From positions 186,001 through 250,000 of the forward strand of contig JBBSQW010000001.1 in NCBI GenBank assembly GCA_038243635.1: a stretch of DNA of 64,000 nucleotides. Reading direction: 5' to 3'. Shown in pieces: positions 43,859 to 52,761 of this stretch (position 1 is the first letter of the stretch; every line of letters begins with the position of its first letter). Source of the stretch: Pseudopedobacter sp038243635 (lineage in GTDB: Bacteria; Bacteroidota; Bacteroidia; Sphingobacteriales; Sphingobacteriaceae). The notes under the pieces are model-generated. The model worked only from the letters and a program-made list of their open reading frames with translations. It was not told where the DNA came from and did not search any database. The position numbers were made by a program, and so were the translations under genes.

Positions 43859-45010
43859 CTAAATGATAGTTATACCTAACTGTTTAAAATAAACTTTAGG
43901 CAAATAGACAACCCCCGTTTTAGGATTAAAGCTAAACTTACTATCTTCCTTACCTTCCAAACTTATAGTTAATGTGTTAGCTTTTTTATCTAAATAAACC
44001 TTAGTATCTGATTTAACCTCCAAAATATGATTGCTAATTTGTTCCGTTTCTTGCAGGGCAAAAAGCGTGTTCCCGTTTGCTAAATCTTCCGTGTAAAAAA
44101 ATGGTCTAAATGGTTTCTCCTCTATTTTCCTGGGCTCAACGGGTCTTGTACTGACGCCGGTTGGTGCAACCATTACCATTGGTGACGGATAACTGTTTTT
44201 TTGAGAAAGAGATAAATCCAGCTTCAGGATCTTTTTGCTGGCATTCAGCAATAATTCATCAGTTGCTTTTGGCAGGACAAAAGTTTTAATGAACACCATT
44301 TTACCGTTGTACAAATTATGCGTATTACCTTTAGTTAATAATATGAAATCAAAATTTACGGTTTCAGTATAATCTTTTATATCAATGAGCTTAACATGCA
44401 CCAACCCATCGTTTTTTTCCTTTTCAGGCTTCTTATACATTGGTAAGTAGGTGTCAAAATTGAATTTTGTTAAGCGGTTTAAAGTTTCATTGCCAGCTAA
44501 AATTGTCTTAATTTTAGCTGGCATCGGTACAATCTCTGGAGGACGTGGAATTCCATTCTTATCTACATAGCTAGCTTTTAAAAGAACAGGTTTTGGATAA
44601 AAGGTTGCGATAATATAGTCGCCTACATTTTTAAAATCCGTGTAATCTTCCGTTAAGGGAATTTTTTTACTGCTTTGCTCGCTCAACAAGTATTGTTTAT
44701 CCTTGTTGTTTATTTCAGAATAATTTACGCCACCAATCTTAACTCTATTACCATAAACACTTTCAAAAAACTGCTTGGCGCCTGTTTTTGCATCAAAAAT
44801 CACATCAGATTTTGAGCTAAAATTTTGTAAATAAATTTGGTTTTTTGCCTCAATCATCTTCGAGTTTTCATAACTAGGTTTTACCGTTTCATTCCCCAAA
44901 GTATCCGTTATACCATGTTTGTCCGCTATGCTAAACGGAAAATATTTTTGTTGCGCATTTGACAAGTTAAAGCCAATACATAATGTGATACAAATGATGA
45001 TTTTTTTCAT
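43859..45010 (-). CDS. Secreted WG-repeat-like protein
   Basis: A 383-residue protein with a Sec signal peptide (about residues 1-19, S-N-A before Gln). The first 40 mature residues resemble a degenerate WG unit (A-D-K-H-G-I-T-D-T-L-G-N-E-T-V-K-P-S-Y). The rest is beta-rich with a Pro-rich turn (about 295-305). The WG assignment is weaker than for the 40749 product. It lies 3 bases upstream of the 43046 gene, so it is in one operon. Confidence 0.55.
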   Translation of the reverse strand: MKKIIICITLCIGFNLSNAQQKYFPFSIADKHGITDTLGNETVKPSYENSKMIEAKNQIYLQNFSSKSDVIFDAKTGAKQFFESVYGNRVKIGGVNYSEINNKDKQYLLSEQSSKKIPLTEDYTDFKNVGDYIIATFYPKPVLLKASYVDKNGIPRPPEIVPMPAKIKTILAGNETLNRLTKFNFDTYLPMYKKPEKEKNDGLVHVKLIDIKDYTETVNFDFILLTKGNTHNLYNGKMVFIKTFVLPKATDELLLNASKKILKLDLSLSQKNSYPSPMVMVAPTGVSTRPVEPRKIEEKPFRPFFYTEDLANGNTLFALQETEQISNHILEVKSDTKVYLDKKANTLTISLEGKEDSKFSFNPKTGVVYLPKVYFKQLGITII

Positions 45011-45035
45011 TTTCTTAAATTAATAATTTCGCGTT

Positions 45036-45695
45036 TTATATATCGCAATACGACTGGTAAATCTCGAAGTAGGTGATAATGTATTTATCCTTAAATTTAG
45101 CAATGCCAAAACTGATATCTCCATCTTTTTTAGTGAGGATTACCGGTTTTGTAATTTTATCAACCTTTCTTATACTTTCTATTTCATCCTTGGTATAAAT
45201 TTTACCTTCCACTAAATTTTGAGGATTTTCAATAATCCCAGTCAAAACTGAACCATATTTCTTCGCTACAAAAATTCCGTATTTATCCCACGTATAGTTT
45301 TCACAATCATATCTTGGAAAACTTTCATATTTGATTTTGTAATTGCCTAAACCCGGTTTGCCAAACTCATGATAGGATATGTAATCGTTAGAGAAATCTA
45401 TTTTTTCTGACTTTTCAAAATGCAACAAAGTTCCAGGACCCGGCACCAAATAAAATCCTAAATCTTTATCCAAATAACTGTTCAAAGTTTTCTCATCCTT
45501 ATTTTCAAAAGCACTGATGATCTTTAGTATTTCAAGTTCTAATTCTTTTTTAGAGTCAATTTTATTTGATTTTAAAACTGTCTTTTTAGCAACAGTGACG
45601 TTTTCATTTTGCTGTCCGGATACGTTGAGCTCACAAGATTGCATTCCAAAAAGAACTGGAATAAATACTAACCATAAGTTGAATTTCTTTAACAT
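45036..45695 (-). CDS. Lipoprotein, unknown family
   Basis: A 219-residue lipoprotein (lipobox M-Q-S-C, Cys about residue 20). The domain begins with an E-L-E-L-E-I-L-K-I-I-S-A-F-E-N-K-D helix and L-N-S-Y-L-D-K-D-L-G-F-Y-L-V-P-G-P-G, then beta strands with Y-D-C-E-N-Y-T-W. It ends in a strand with Q-S-Y-C-D-I. The helix-then-D-L-G-F-Y pattern is similar to the 40103 product. The function is unknown. It is 25 bases upstream of the 43859 gene, in the same operon. Confidence 0.6.
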   Translation of the reverse strand: MLKKFNLWLVFIPVLFGMQSCELNVSGQQNENVTVAKKTVLKSNKIDSKKELELEILKIISAFENKDEKTLNSYLDKDLGFYLVPGPGTLLHFEKSEKIDFSNDYISYHEFGKPGLGNYKIKYESFPRYDCENYTWDKYGIFVAKKYGSVLTGIIENPQNLVEGKIYTKDEIESIRKVDKITKPVILTKKDGDISFGIAKFKDKYIITYFEIYQSYCDI

Positions 45696-45733
45696 AAATC
45701 TAATCTCTTAATAACCTCTTAGAATGTTTAATT

Positions 45734-45946
45734 TTAACTATAAAAGATAAATATCGTTGCTCCATATATCACAATTATCGGTATTAGAATAACCGTAGCT
45801 AATTTTATCCCGTTATTTTGATTAGAAATAAGTACAAGCACTACTCCAATTATACCCAAAATATAAATTATCGAGTTTACAATTAATCCAGCTAAACATC
45901 CCAAAATAATTAGTATCACTCCTAAAGTATAAAAATGTTTTTTCAT
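45734..45946 (-). CDS. Small three-span membrane protein
   Basis: A 70-residue protein when started at ATG 45946; the TTG three codons upstream is unlikely. Hydrophobic segments lie at about residues 6-21, 24-41 and 47-68, with a polar N-Q-N-N-G loop. It is almost entirely membrane-embedded, and no family is recognised. It lies 38 bases upstream of the 45036 lipoprotein gene and is probably the first gene of the 40103-45946 operon. Confidence 0.55.
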   Translation of the reverse strand: MKKHFYTLGVILIILGCLAGLIVNSIIYILGIIGVVLVLISNQNNGIKLATVILIPIIVIYGATIFIFYS

Positions 45947-46216
45947 GTTTTTCAAACTCGCTATGTCAATAATCGTACTTTACTTATGCTAAATTAAAGA
46001 TTAACACCTCGTAAAATCTCACCAGTTATTATTAGTAGGTATTTCATCGAAATCCGTTGGCGTTGCGCTGTTATTTGTTTAAGTTTTCAATCATCAAACA
46101 GTAATTACCCTTTAAAATAATTTACCTAATATTGACCCTAAATAAAACCTGATCAATATAATTGTGGCTCAATTCTTTTTAAACCAGTAATCATAAAAGC
46201 TTTTTTAACTTACAAC

Positions 46217-46954
46217 ATGAGCAAAACTATCATTATCAAATTTCATTTTGTACTTTTTGCCTCTCTACTGACAGTAATTGTTGCGTGTAATAATAAACCA
46301 AAAGTTCTAAAAGAAACTCAAACTGTTTTTAAGGAACCCAAAAAGCTAGCAAGCCAGAAAACAGATCAGTCCGAAACAAAAATATCACCTAATGAAACCG
46401 ATTCTAAGACCGTCATAAAATTTAAAGACCTTACCGTTTCTATTGATAGCTTCCTGCTTTTTGAGGAAACCGGGAAAACAAAAACCTTTGAAAAAGATAC
46501 GGTAGAAATTTTTTCGGACATAGGAGAATCTATTGAAGGAAAATTAATCGCTGTTACTAGTAATTTGCTTGAAGTCGTTACCATAGAACAGCGCTTTGAA
46601 ACCAGCATGACCATTATGAACGAAGGTCCGCATTGCGACCTAACGGATTGGAAGCATTATCTATCGGGATGGCAAAAATTAAAAACCGGTAAAAAGGGAC
46701 AATTTATTGGTGTTCAATACGCTGAAAAAGATGGTATAAAATTCCCAGATATATCGTTAGATGAGCTAAAAGAAGAAGTGAAAAAACAATGCGGAACAGA
46801 ATTTTTCAACCTTTTAAAAAACATAAAAACACAAACTGAATATCCAATTGGAGTTTCTATAAGCCGGTATTATTTACGGATAACAGGGACAAGAAACGAT
46901 AATGGGAAAACCTTTACTAAATTGATTATTTTTTCCACTCCAATGGGATGCTAA
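46217..46954 (+). CDS. Lipoprotein, unknown family
   Basis: A 245-residue lipoprotein (lipobox V-V-A-C-like, Cys about residue 24), with a Lys/Thr/Glu-rich linker (about 25-65). The domain contains L-T-V-S-I-D-S-F-L-L-F, G-P-H-C-D-L-T-D-W-K-H-Y and F-S-T-P-M-G-C at the very end; the two cysteines may pair. Its start lies 1 base after a TTACAAC run, and 261 bases of intergenic DNA separate it from the divergent 45946 gene. No family is recognised. Confidence 0.6.
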   Translation: MSKTIIIKFHFVLFASLLTVIVACNNKPKVLKETQTVFKEPKKLASQKTDQSETKISPNETDSKTVIKFKDLTVSIDSFLLFEETGKTKTFEKDTVEIFSDIGESIEGKLIAVTSNLLEVVTIEQRFETSMTIMNEGPHCDLTDWKHYLSGWQKLKTGKKGQFIGVQYAEKDGIKFPDISLDELKEEVKKQCGTEFFNLLKNIKTQTEYPIGVSISRYYLRITGTRNDNGKTFTKLIIFSTPMGC

Positions 46955-47049
46955 CAACAATCTATAAATTCGGCAGAACTTACTTTTCAAAAATGAATCT
47001 AATTACAGCTTCCTATTTTCTGATTAAATTGAAGTTTATGAGTTAAAAA

Positions 47050-47481
47050 ATGGATAAAAACATCAATTACGCTACAGTTTGCATAATCATCAATTTAATT
47101 ATTGGCAACATTACTTTGGTTGTGATTACGCCAGACACTTCAGCTTTCTATCATCTTTTAATTTCAGTTTTAATTACTGCTTTTTACAGTAATTTATTTT
47201 ACAGCGTAAGTCAAAACACTTCTAAGATCTCTGGTTGGATATTAGTATTAAGAGCAGTAATGGCCAGCTTATTTTGTATGTTGATCGCATGTATATTTAC
47301 TGCTATTGCAAATCGGTTACCGCATGATGACATATTTACCGCTGGACTAAAAGGAATATTGCCATTGTTTGTTTTCGCAATTTTTTTCGCCTCCCCTATT
47401 TGGATTCTACTATCCATTTGTAATTTTTTATGCTTAAGAAAAATTACGCAAAATGTCCAGAAAGACACTCATCCAGAATAA
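47050..47481 (+). CDS. Four-span membrane protein
   Basis: A 143-residue protein with hydrophobic segments at about residues 6-27, 32-50, 60-82 and 100-125, and a short polar tail with K-I-T-Q-N-V-Q-K-D. The third loop holds N-R-L-P-H-D-D-I-F. No family is recognised. The ATG lies 96 bases after the 46217 lipoprotein gene. This is another membrane protein next to a lipoprotein gene, the recurrent pairing in this array. Confidence 0.6.
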   Translation: MDKNINYATVCIIINLIIGNITLVVITPDTSAFYHLLISVLITAFYSNLFYSVSQNTSKISGWILVLRAVMASLFCMLIACIFTAIANRLPHDDIFTAGLKGILPLFVFAIFFASPIWILLSICNFLCLRKITQNVQKDTHPE

Positions 47482-47505
47482 AAAACATCTTAAACATGGA
47501 TTAAA

Positions 47506-47542
47506 GAATGCTGATTTTAACTAGCTAAAATAAAACGCATTC
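47506..47542. terminator. Nested stem-loop after the 47050 gene
   Basis: Outer arms GAATGC (47506-47511) and GCATTC (47537-47542) enclose inner arms ATTTTA (47514-47519) and TAAAAT (47526-47531). It lies 25 bases after the 47481 stop. There is no long T run, so it is a weak candidate for a terminator or RNA-protecting structure. Confidence 0.3.
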
Positions 47543-47656
47543 CATCTATTCTGTAACCCTGGATTTTCATGATGATACCAAATTATTAGACAGTAAGTAT
47601 TGTTAAATCATAAAACGAATAATGTTATTTTTCGAGCATAAACCCGATATAACCTA

Positions 47657-47667
47657 ACGAATAATAA
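47657..47667 (+). promoter_or_regulatory. Intergenic motif ACGAATAATAA, copy 3
   Basis: Exact copy on the plus strand, 95 bases upstream of the 47763 start and co-oriented. A shorter copy, ACGAATAAT, lies at 47616-47624, 41 bases before it. The same double arrangement, spaced 42 bases, is found before the 51581 gene. Confidence 0.5.
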
Positions 47668-47762
47668 GATGCTCAAATTTTACTAAAATCGTATGTTAAT
47701 TTAGCGCTGGAGACAAAAAGTATTTACTGAATTAGTATCAGTTTGCGCACATTAATATCACT

Positions 47763-49403
47763 ATGAAAATACTAGTTTTAATAATCGTATTTGTTTTTTC
47801 CAATCAACTAGTAAACGCTAGCGAATGTTATGATTACCATACCACAATAACCACAAAATTGATGATCAAAGGTGGTCACCTATATTTCCAATTTACAGAG
47901 AGAGACCCAAACGGGTTTACTTACGTGAAACAGGATAATAAACCGTTGAAAGGTGTTGATGTAGCGAACTACAAATTTTACGGAGAAGATGAAGACGTTT
48001 TTGTTTTCGCAGATAAAGCAGGTGTTTACAGCTTGCGAAAAAACGAGCAATATGAGGGCAAGAACGCCAAGTTCTATAAAATTTTAAATGCCAACGAAGG
48101 GATTAAAAACATAAATGGCCGTTTATTTTTACTCGGTGGAAAATGGACTTATGTAGACAACCGGCAAAATAAGATTACAAAAATTGTTTTGCCCGATCTA
48201 CCTATTAACATCTTCAATATTAAATCGTGGAGTAATGGTTTTTATGTTAAGGATGAGATAAATATTTATGCCATAAAGATCGATTTAAACGAGGTGAAGA
48301 AGTATGAAATTTCCATTCTACCAGACTTATCTCCCACCGAAACCAAATATTACAATTGTTCGCCCCGTTTAAATGAAGATTACCTAGCTGATGAAAATAC
48401 CATGTTTAGCATCAGGAACGATGGTGATTTTGTTGACGTCACTCCTCAACTATTAGCCTTAGGTTTTAGAAATGGTTATAATGCCATGAAATTATTAGAT
48501 GAAAACATTCCACTTTGGCAAATTGGAAATTTGATGTTAAAAAAACGAGATGGAGCGTCGTCGACTCGTAAAAACCCACTTACTGGCGAAGACATTGAAG
48601 TAGAATATGCTTATTCATCAGCAAAATTACTAACGCCTTCCGCAGGTCTAAGCAGTTACACGATTTTTAGAAATAAAATCTATCCAATTTGGGATGATAA
48701 TTTTAGTCTACCGGCGCAAGTAGCAGTAAATGCCAACCAGTTAGTTGCCATAGAAGGCCGTTTGTTTAAAGGCAAAGATTTTTATTACATGGGTAATACA
48801 GATAACTACAAATTGACAAGCATTAATATTAGCGCCGATGCGAAATTTTATCCCACAGTTTCGAGTTATAGTAAGACTTTGCCTAACGCCTTGGTGGATG
48901 ATGAATTTATCTATTTTATTGGCGAGCGGTTTGATTTTAAATTAGGAAATCAAAAAGCTTTAACCAACAAAATAGTCAAACAGTTAGGCTCTTTCTACCT
49001 ATTTAATCATTCACTTTACGATGGTACTAAAACTTATCCAATTAAGGCAGATGATGAAACATTGAGCTATTTGGGTTCTTTTGTAGAGGTTATCAATGGA
49101 TGTGCAGGCGATATGCCTAATACCCCACAAGTTGATGTTTTATACCATCACTTTTTTAAAGATAAAAACTCGGTTTACTACTTTAACGATAAGGCAAATA
49201 AATGGCAAATTATACAAACCGCAAATGAAGCGGATTACAAAGCAGATGATTATGAAGGCTTACAAGCACTTTATAAAATCAAAGATGCAAAAGGTTCGGT
49301 AAAAAAAAAGGCTAACAAGTCTACAAATTATGTAGCAATAGTTGGTAGCTTTTTGATTGTTATTGCCGTATGCCTATTGCTTTACAAAAAGTTTAAAAAA
49401 TGA
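47763..49403 (+). CDS. DKNYY-type protein with C-terminal membrane anchor
   Basis: A 546-residue protein with a Sec signal peptide (about residues 1-18), then A-S-E-C-Y-D-Y-H-T as in the 5624 paralogue. The body has repeated L-F/Y-x-x-G/D units, and the DKNYY signature F-K-D-K-N-S-V-Y-Y lies at about residue 463. A conserved V-I-N-G-C-A-G-D precedes it. The C-terminus carries a membrane segment (V-A-I-V-G-S-F-L-I-V-I-A-V-C) followed by Lys-rich K-K-F-K-K, so the protein is a type I membrane protein facing the periplasm. The paralogue lacks this anchor. The stop overlaps the next frame's first ATG. Confidence 0.7.
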   Translation: MKILVLIIVFVFSNQLVNASECYDYHTTITTKLMIKGGHLYFQFTERDPNGFTYVKQDNKPLKGVDVANYKFYGEDEDVFVFADKAGVYSLRKNEQYEGKNAKFYKILNANEGIKNINGRLFLLGGKWTYVDNRQNKITKIVLPDLPINIFNIKSWSNGFYVKDEINIYAIKIDLNEVKKYEISILPDLSPTETKYYNCSPRLNEDYLADENTMFSIRNDGDFVDVTPQLLALGFRNGYNAMKLLDENIPLWQIGNLMLKKRDGASSTRKNPLTGEDIEVEYAYSSAKLLTPSAGLSSYTIFRNKIYPIWDDNFSLPAQVAVNANQLVAIEGRLFKGKDFYYMGNTDNYKLTSINISADAKFYPTVSSYSKTLPNALVDDEFIYFIGERFDFKLGNQKALTNKIVKQLGSFYLFNHSLYDGTKTYPIKADDETLSYLGSFVEVINGCAGDMPNTPQVDVLYHHFFKDKNSVYYFNDKANKWQIIQTANEADYKADDYEGLQALYKIKDAKGSVKKKANKSTNYVAIVGSFLIVIAVCLLLYKKFKK

Positions 49404-49438
49404 AGAATGGAATTGTAAATCAAATTAAAAAACAAAAA

Positions 49439-49915
49439 ATGAAAATATTAAACACAATTATCCTTCTATTAATAACTGTGTTGGCTTATGGCCAAAATGA
49501 CAAACTCTTAAAACTCATTGATACCAAAGAGAATGTGGTGGCAAGTGCCATTGATGGTAGTTGGAGACCCAAACAAAAGGAAAGTAAATTTACTTTAGAA
49601 TTTACAAGTGATGCTGAGGTTTTAAAACTAATATCTAAAACTTACTACAAAGACTTTCTTTCCTACAAGATATACCATGCCGGATACTTGAAAATTAATG
49701 AGAAAGACAAGAGCACTACCCATCCATTTTTATTGACTGAAATAAATGGAAACCCTCAACTCGTTTTTTTTAGAGAGCGAAACAACAACCCTATCGGAGA
49801 TGCGGAATCATTTATCTTGTTTATTGCTAGAACAAAAACAAGCGACCGCCTTTTTACGGGAGGAGATTTTAACAATGAGTCATTTGTGGAGTATGAAAGA
49901 ATGGATTCAAAATAA
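49439..49915 (+). CDS. Secreted lipocalin-like small protein
   Basis: A 158-residue protein when started at ATG 49439, giving a normal signal peptide (about 1-18, A-Y-G before Gln). An in-frame ATG at 49400 overlaps the previous stop as ATGA but puts 13 polar residues before the signal, so the later start is preferred. The mature part has I-D-G-S-W-R-P, F-T-L-E-F-T-S-D-A-E-V and E-Y-E-R-M, which fits a small lipocalin-like barrel. It likely shares a transcript with the 47763 gene. The function is unknown. Confidence 0.6.
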   Translation: MKILNTIILLLITVLAYGQNDKLLKLIDTKENVVASAIDGSWRPKQKESKFTLEFTSDAEVLKLISKTYYKDFLSYKIYHAGYLKINEKDKSTTHPFLLTEINGNPQLVFFRERNNNPIGDAESFILFIARTKTSDRLFTGGDFNNESFVEYERMDSK

Positions 49916-50035
49916 ATTTTAAACAATATCCAACAATACTTAGCGAATCATAGCTTGTCTAATTGCGTAACCTAAATACATTTATTTTTATCTAAAAATA
50001 GTTTTTCACTAAACTAACTCATAAATCTGCATCAA

Positions 50036-50971
50036 ATGAAACAAAAATCCTATCTATTCAATCTTCTGCTATTGTTATTTTTATCGACAACATTAACTTC
50101 TTGTGCTCAAAATTCGAGTAAAATTGCGGGCTCCTATAAAATGGATGGATCATTATTGGTCATTAACGCCGACAATACCTGTATGATTTTCGCGGTAAAC
50201 GCTTTTGTAAAAGGCAATGTAGAAATTAACGGCAACGAGGTTACCATTACACCATATGTACCCAAGGTTCCTTTTGTTTTGTATGGCAGAAAAAGTGAAT
50301 CAAGAGTTGGAGGAAATACGCTCATGCTTCAAGGTTTTAATGACGCTGAAACATTAATCAATTTTGAGGAAAATAACACCTCAATAAATAAAATGAAACC
50401 TGTTTTTAACAGTGGCGCAAACTGTGTTGATTACCCTAACGTTTTAGATAATCCTAATGAAAACTCAAGTTTCTATTTTGCAATTGAAGGTAAGAAAGAA
50501 GTTTATGAATTTGAGAACAAGCAAGGCTACAGAGATTTTGTTGTTCTATACCTACCGCAAAAAGAAGAGAATTTAAGGATAAATTTTACCTTGAATAAGG
50601 ACAAGAACAAAATAATTTACAAAGGGAAAGTTGTTGAAAAGGAAGAGAACGCAATTACTGAAGACGAACTTGATAAAGTAATGGCCATGTACAACCGAGC
50701 CTACTCAGAATCTGAATATTATTATTGTAATCCGGCTTATAACTTCTTCGAAACAGAAGGTATTGATGTAAAGTCTGGACAATATAAAAAGGAAGAATAT
50801 GCAGGAGCTTACTATTTTGTAGATAAATACAACGAGCCAGACAACGACGATGATTATCACAATACGACGAAGATTTACGAATACAAAAAGATAAATCCTA
50901 AGGTTTTGACTGATCAATCCTATACGATTGAAAAGGCTTCTGTTTTTACCTTTACCTGTGAAAACGAATAA
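50036..50971 (+). CDS. Lipoprotein, unknown family
   Basis: A 311-residue lipoprotein (lipobox L-T-S-C, Cys about residue 23). The first mature part, I-A-G-S-Y-K-M-D-G-S-L-L-V-I-N-A-D-N-T-C, looks like the opening strand pair of a lipocalin-like domain. A cysteine-bearing stretch (N-C-V-D-Y-P) follows, then a second beta-rich region with Y-Y-C-N-P-A-Y-N-F-F. The C-terminus has F-T-C-E-N-E; the last two cysteines may pair. No family is recognised. The 120-base upstream gap suggests its own promoter. Confidence 0.6.
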   Translation: MKQKSYLFNLLLLLFLSTTLTSCAQNSSKIAGSYKMDGSLLVINADNTCMIFAVNAFVKGNVEINGNEVTITPYVPKVPFVLYGRKSESRVGGNTLMLQGFNDAETLINFEENNTSINKMKPVFNSGANCVDYPNVLDNPNENSSFYFAIEGKKEVYEFENKQGYRDFVVLYLPQKEENLRINFTLNKDKNKIIYKGKVVEKEENAITEDELDKVMAMYNRAYSESEYYYCNPAYNFFETEGIDVKSGQYKKEEYAGAYYFVDKYNEPDNDDDYHNTTKIYEYKKINPKVLTDQSYTIEKASVFTFTCENE

Positions 50972-51091
50972 ATAAGCCTTTGGAAATTTTAGCTACAAGT
51001 TTGCATTATCGATGGAGAAAAGAATAATCCGTCCGGTTAGTTTTCAAAAGGTAGAAATTTTATTAAAACTATATTCTACAAATTATTAATC

Positions 51092-51376
51092 ATGAGATCA
51101 ACGCTAAAATTAATTGCCTTTACCACAATTACGTTTGGATTATTGGTTTTAATCAGTGCGCTGATAGACAATACAAGCTTGGGATTTCCATTTTGGTTTT
51201 ATAAAGACGCTTGTAGTATCAGTATGAATCCTGAAACTGGTGAAATTTTTGGGGTAACAAGCGAAACTGATTGGCTAAATTTCGGTTTAGATATTCTAGT
51301 AGCATTCATCATCGCGTATGCATTTCTGTTTTTAATGAAGCAGAGAAAATCAAAAATAAGAGTGGAGAAAATATAA
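51092..51376 (+). CDS. Two-span small membrane protein
   Basis: A 94-residue protein with hydrophobic segments at about residues 6-26 and 64-84. The loop between them has a C-S-I-S-M-N-P-E-T-G-E turn, and a basic tail (K-Q-R-K-S-K-I-R) indicates a cytoplasmic C-terminus. No family is recognised. ACGAATAAT lies at 51471-51479, about 95 bases after the stop, in the region before the TonB-domain gene. It follows the 50036 lipoprotein gene by about 120 bases. Confidence 0.55.
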   Translation: MRSTLKLIAFTTITFGLLVLISALIDNTSLGFPFWFYKDACSISMNPETGEIFGVTSETDWLNFGLDILVAFIIAYAFLFLMKQRKSKIRVEKI

Positions 51377-51512
51377 AGGTTACAGAAAAAATGGATTTAC
51401 GCTCAAGTCACCTAGCGATGGTTATGACAGCGTACTTATATTTCGATTCCAAATCCCCTAAACTGAAAACACGAATAATTTAACTGATCTAACAGAAACA
51501 AGCTAAATCTTA

Positions 51513-51523
51513 ACGAATAATAA
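51513..51523 (+). promoter_or_regulatory. Intergenic motif ACGAATAATAA, copy 4
   Basis: Exact copy, co-oriented, 57 bases upstream of the TonB-domain start at 51581. A second copy, ACGAATAAT, at 51471-51479 is 42 bases before it, nearly the same spacing as before the 47763 gene. Confidence 0.5.
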
Positions 51524-51580
51524 ATAAGCCGATTTTAATTGGAATATAACTGTACATTATATTATCAAACCCTAAAAAAA

Positions 51581-52333
51581 ATGAAAATTATAAAATATAA
51601 AATTTTAACATTTTTACTTGTCATAAGTACGATAAGTACTTTCGGACAGACTAAAAAACTGGTAAAAACCTTTAAATTTGGCACTGTAGGCTACAATCTA
51701 TATTCCCAAAACGGCAAACCAAACTCAGGATTAGTCGATACGTCATTTTACCTGCTATACCGAGTTGGAAACACGAGAACAATTGCCAAAGAAATTAAGG
51801 AAATTAAAGAAAAAAGCAGTGGCTACGTTAAGCTTCAAACAACTTATCAGATTTTCCCTAAATCGATAATTTTTAAACGAGGTGGCTTTACCAATGATGC
51901 GAACAGAAAGTATACTCAAAACAGTAAGGGATTGTTATCATTTGAAAAGTATAGCGTACCAACAGTAGCGCCACCTCCACCCAGTTCTACCTCTGTAAAA
52001 TATGCTGTTGATAATTCTGGTAATCCAGATGAAGTTGATGTTTTACCAGAATATCCTGGGGGTATAAACAATGCTCGTAAATATATTGGTGAACGCGTAG
52101 AGTACCCTGCGTCGGCAATTGAAAATGATATTGAGGGAACTCTAGTTGTAACTTTTGTCATTGAACGAGACGGAAGCATCACCGATATCAAAATTGATAG
52201 AGGTTTGGGTTATGGTTTAGATGAAGAAGTGATAAGAGTAATGAAAAAAATGCCTAAATGGATTCCAGCTAAACTTAATGGAAAAAATGTTCAGTATAAG
52301 ATGCGTATGCCTGTTAGTTTTAAGCTTAGCTAA
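51581..52333 (+). CDS. Secreted protein with C-terminal TonB domain, copy 1
   Basis: A 250-residue protein when started at ATG 51581, giving a signal peptide (about 1-22, T-F-G before Gln); a frame start 14 codons upstream is not used. A conserved N-terminal domain (about 23-120) is followed by a Pro-rich linker (127-134) and a TonB C-terminal domain (about 154-249). That domain shows Y-P-A-S-A-I, G-T-L-V-V-T-F-V-I-E-R-D-G-S-I and P-K-W-I-P-A-K. Normal TonB proteins have an N-terminal membrane anchor; this one has a cleavable signal and so is free in the periplasm. Its tandem relative is at 52876. Confidence 0.75.
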   Translation: MKIIKYKILTFLLVISTISTFGQTKKLVKTFKFGTVGYNLYSQNGKPNSGLVDTSFYLLYRVGNTRTIAKEIKEIKEKSSGYVKLQTTYQIFPKSIIFKRGGFTNDANRKYTQNSKGLLSFEKYSVPTVAPPPPSSTSVKYAVDNSGNPDEVDVLPEYPGGINNARKYIGERVEYPASAIENDIEGTLVVTFVIERDGSITDIKIDRGLGYGLDEEVIRVMKKMPKWIPAKLNGKNVQYKMRMPVSFKLS

Positions 52334-52357
52334 CGATTAATAAAAACGCAATGTAGC

Positions 52358-52425
52358 CTACACTAATATTTCAATTTTGCTTTTCGCCAATGTAATTGGA
52401 GATTTACGGTATCAAGTTAGTGTAG
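52358..52425. repeat. Inverted repeat CTACACTAA...TTAGTGTAG
   Basis: Perfect 9-base arms at 52358-52366 and 52417-52425, separated by 50 bases, lie between the TonB-domain gene and the 52462 lipoprotein gene. The arms could pair in an RNA leader or be protein sites. Significance is uncertain; 11 bases of the right arm and its flank (TTAGTGTAGCA) also occur once near 31185. Confidence 0.3.
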
Positions 52426-52461
52426 CAGATGATTGTAGCAATAAGTTTAAGCCTTTAAGAA

Positions 52462-52761
52462 ATGAAATATAGATTTGCAATTTCTGCGTTTTTTGTGCTG
52501 GCTTTACAAAGTTGCCAAACAAACCTAAGCAACGAAGACATTACGGCTAGTGTTTGGAAATGTGGTGTACCATGTGGGTTAAGCGATGTGCTTATCTTTG
52601 GTAAAAACCATACAATTCGCAACGATACAATATTTCATCATACAGCACCCTATGGAAAAATTGTAAAACGAATATCAGATTTTGACGAGGACACTAAAAT
52701 TTCTGTAATCAATCTTCGAGATTCGAATACTAAGGATACTTGTATTTATCACGCGAAGTAA
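52462..52761 (+). CDS. Small lipoprotein, unknown family
   Basis: A 99-residue lipoprotein (lipobox L-Q-S-C, Cys about residue 18), with mature part S-V-W-K-C-G-V-P-C-G-L-S-D and D-T-C-I-Y-H near the end. Three further cysteines besides the lipid-bearing one make disulfides likely. It sits between the two TonB-domain genes, about 115-130 bases from each. No family is recognised. Confidence 0.6.
   Translation: MKYRFAISAFFVLALQSCQTNLSNEDITASVWKCGVPCGLSDVLIFGKNHTIRNDTIFHHTAPYGKIVKRISDFDEDTKISVINLRDSNTKDTCIYHAK

Noticed and set aside
49096..49302. 68-codon plus-strand frame inside the 47763 gene
   Set aside because: It is a shadow of the DKNYY gene in another frame, with no signal or family pattern.
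51271..51483. 70-codon plus-strand frame after the 51092 gene
   Set aside because: It overlaps the two-span membrane gene in another frame, and the part beyond its stop looks like AT-rich spacer.
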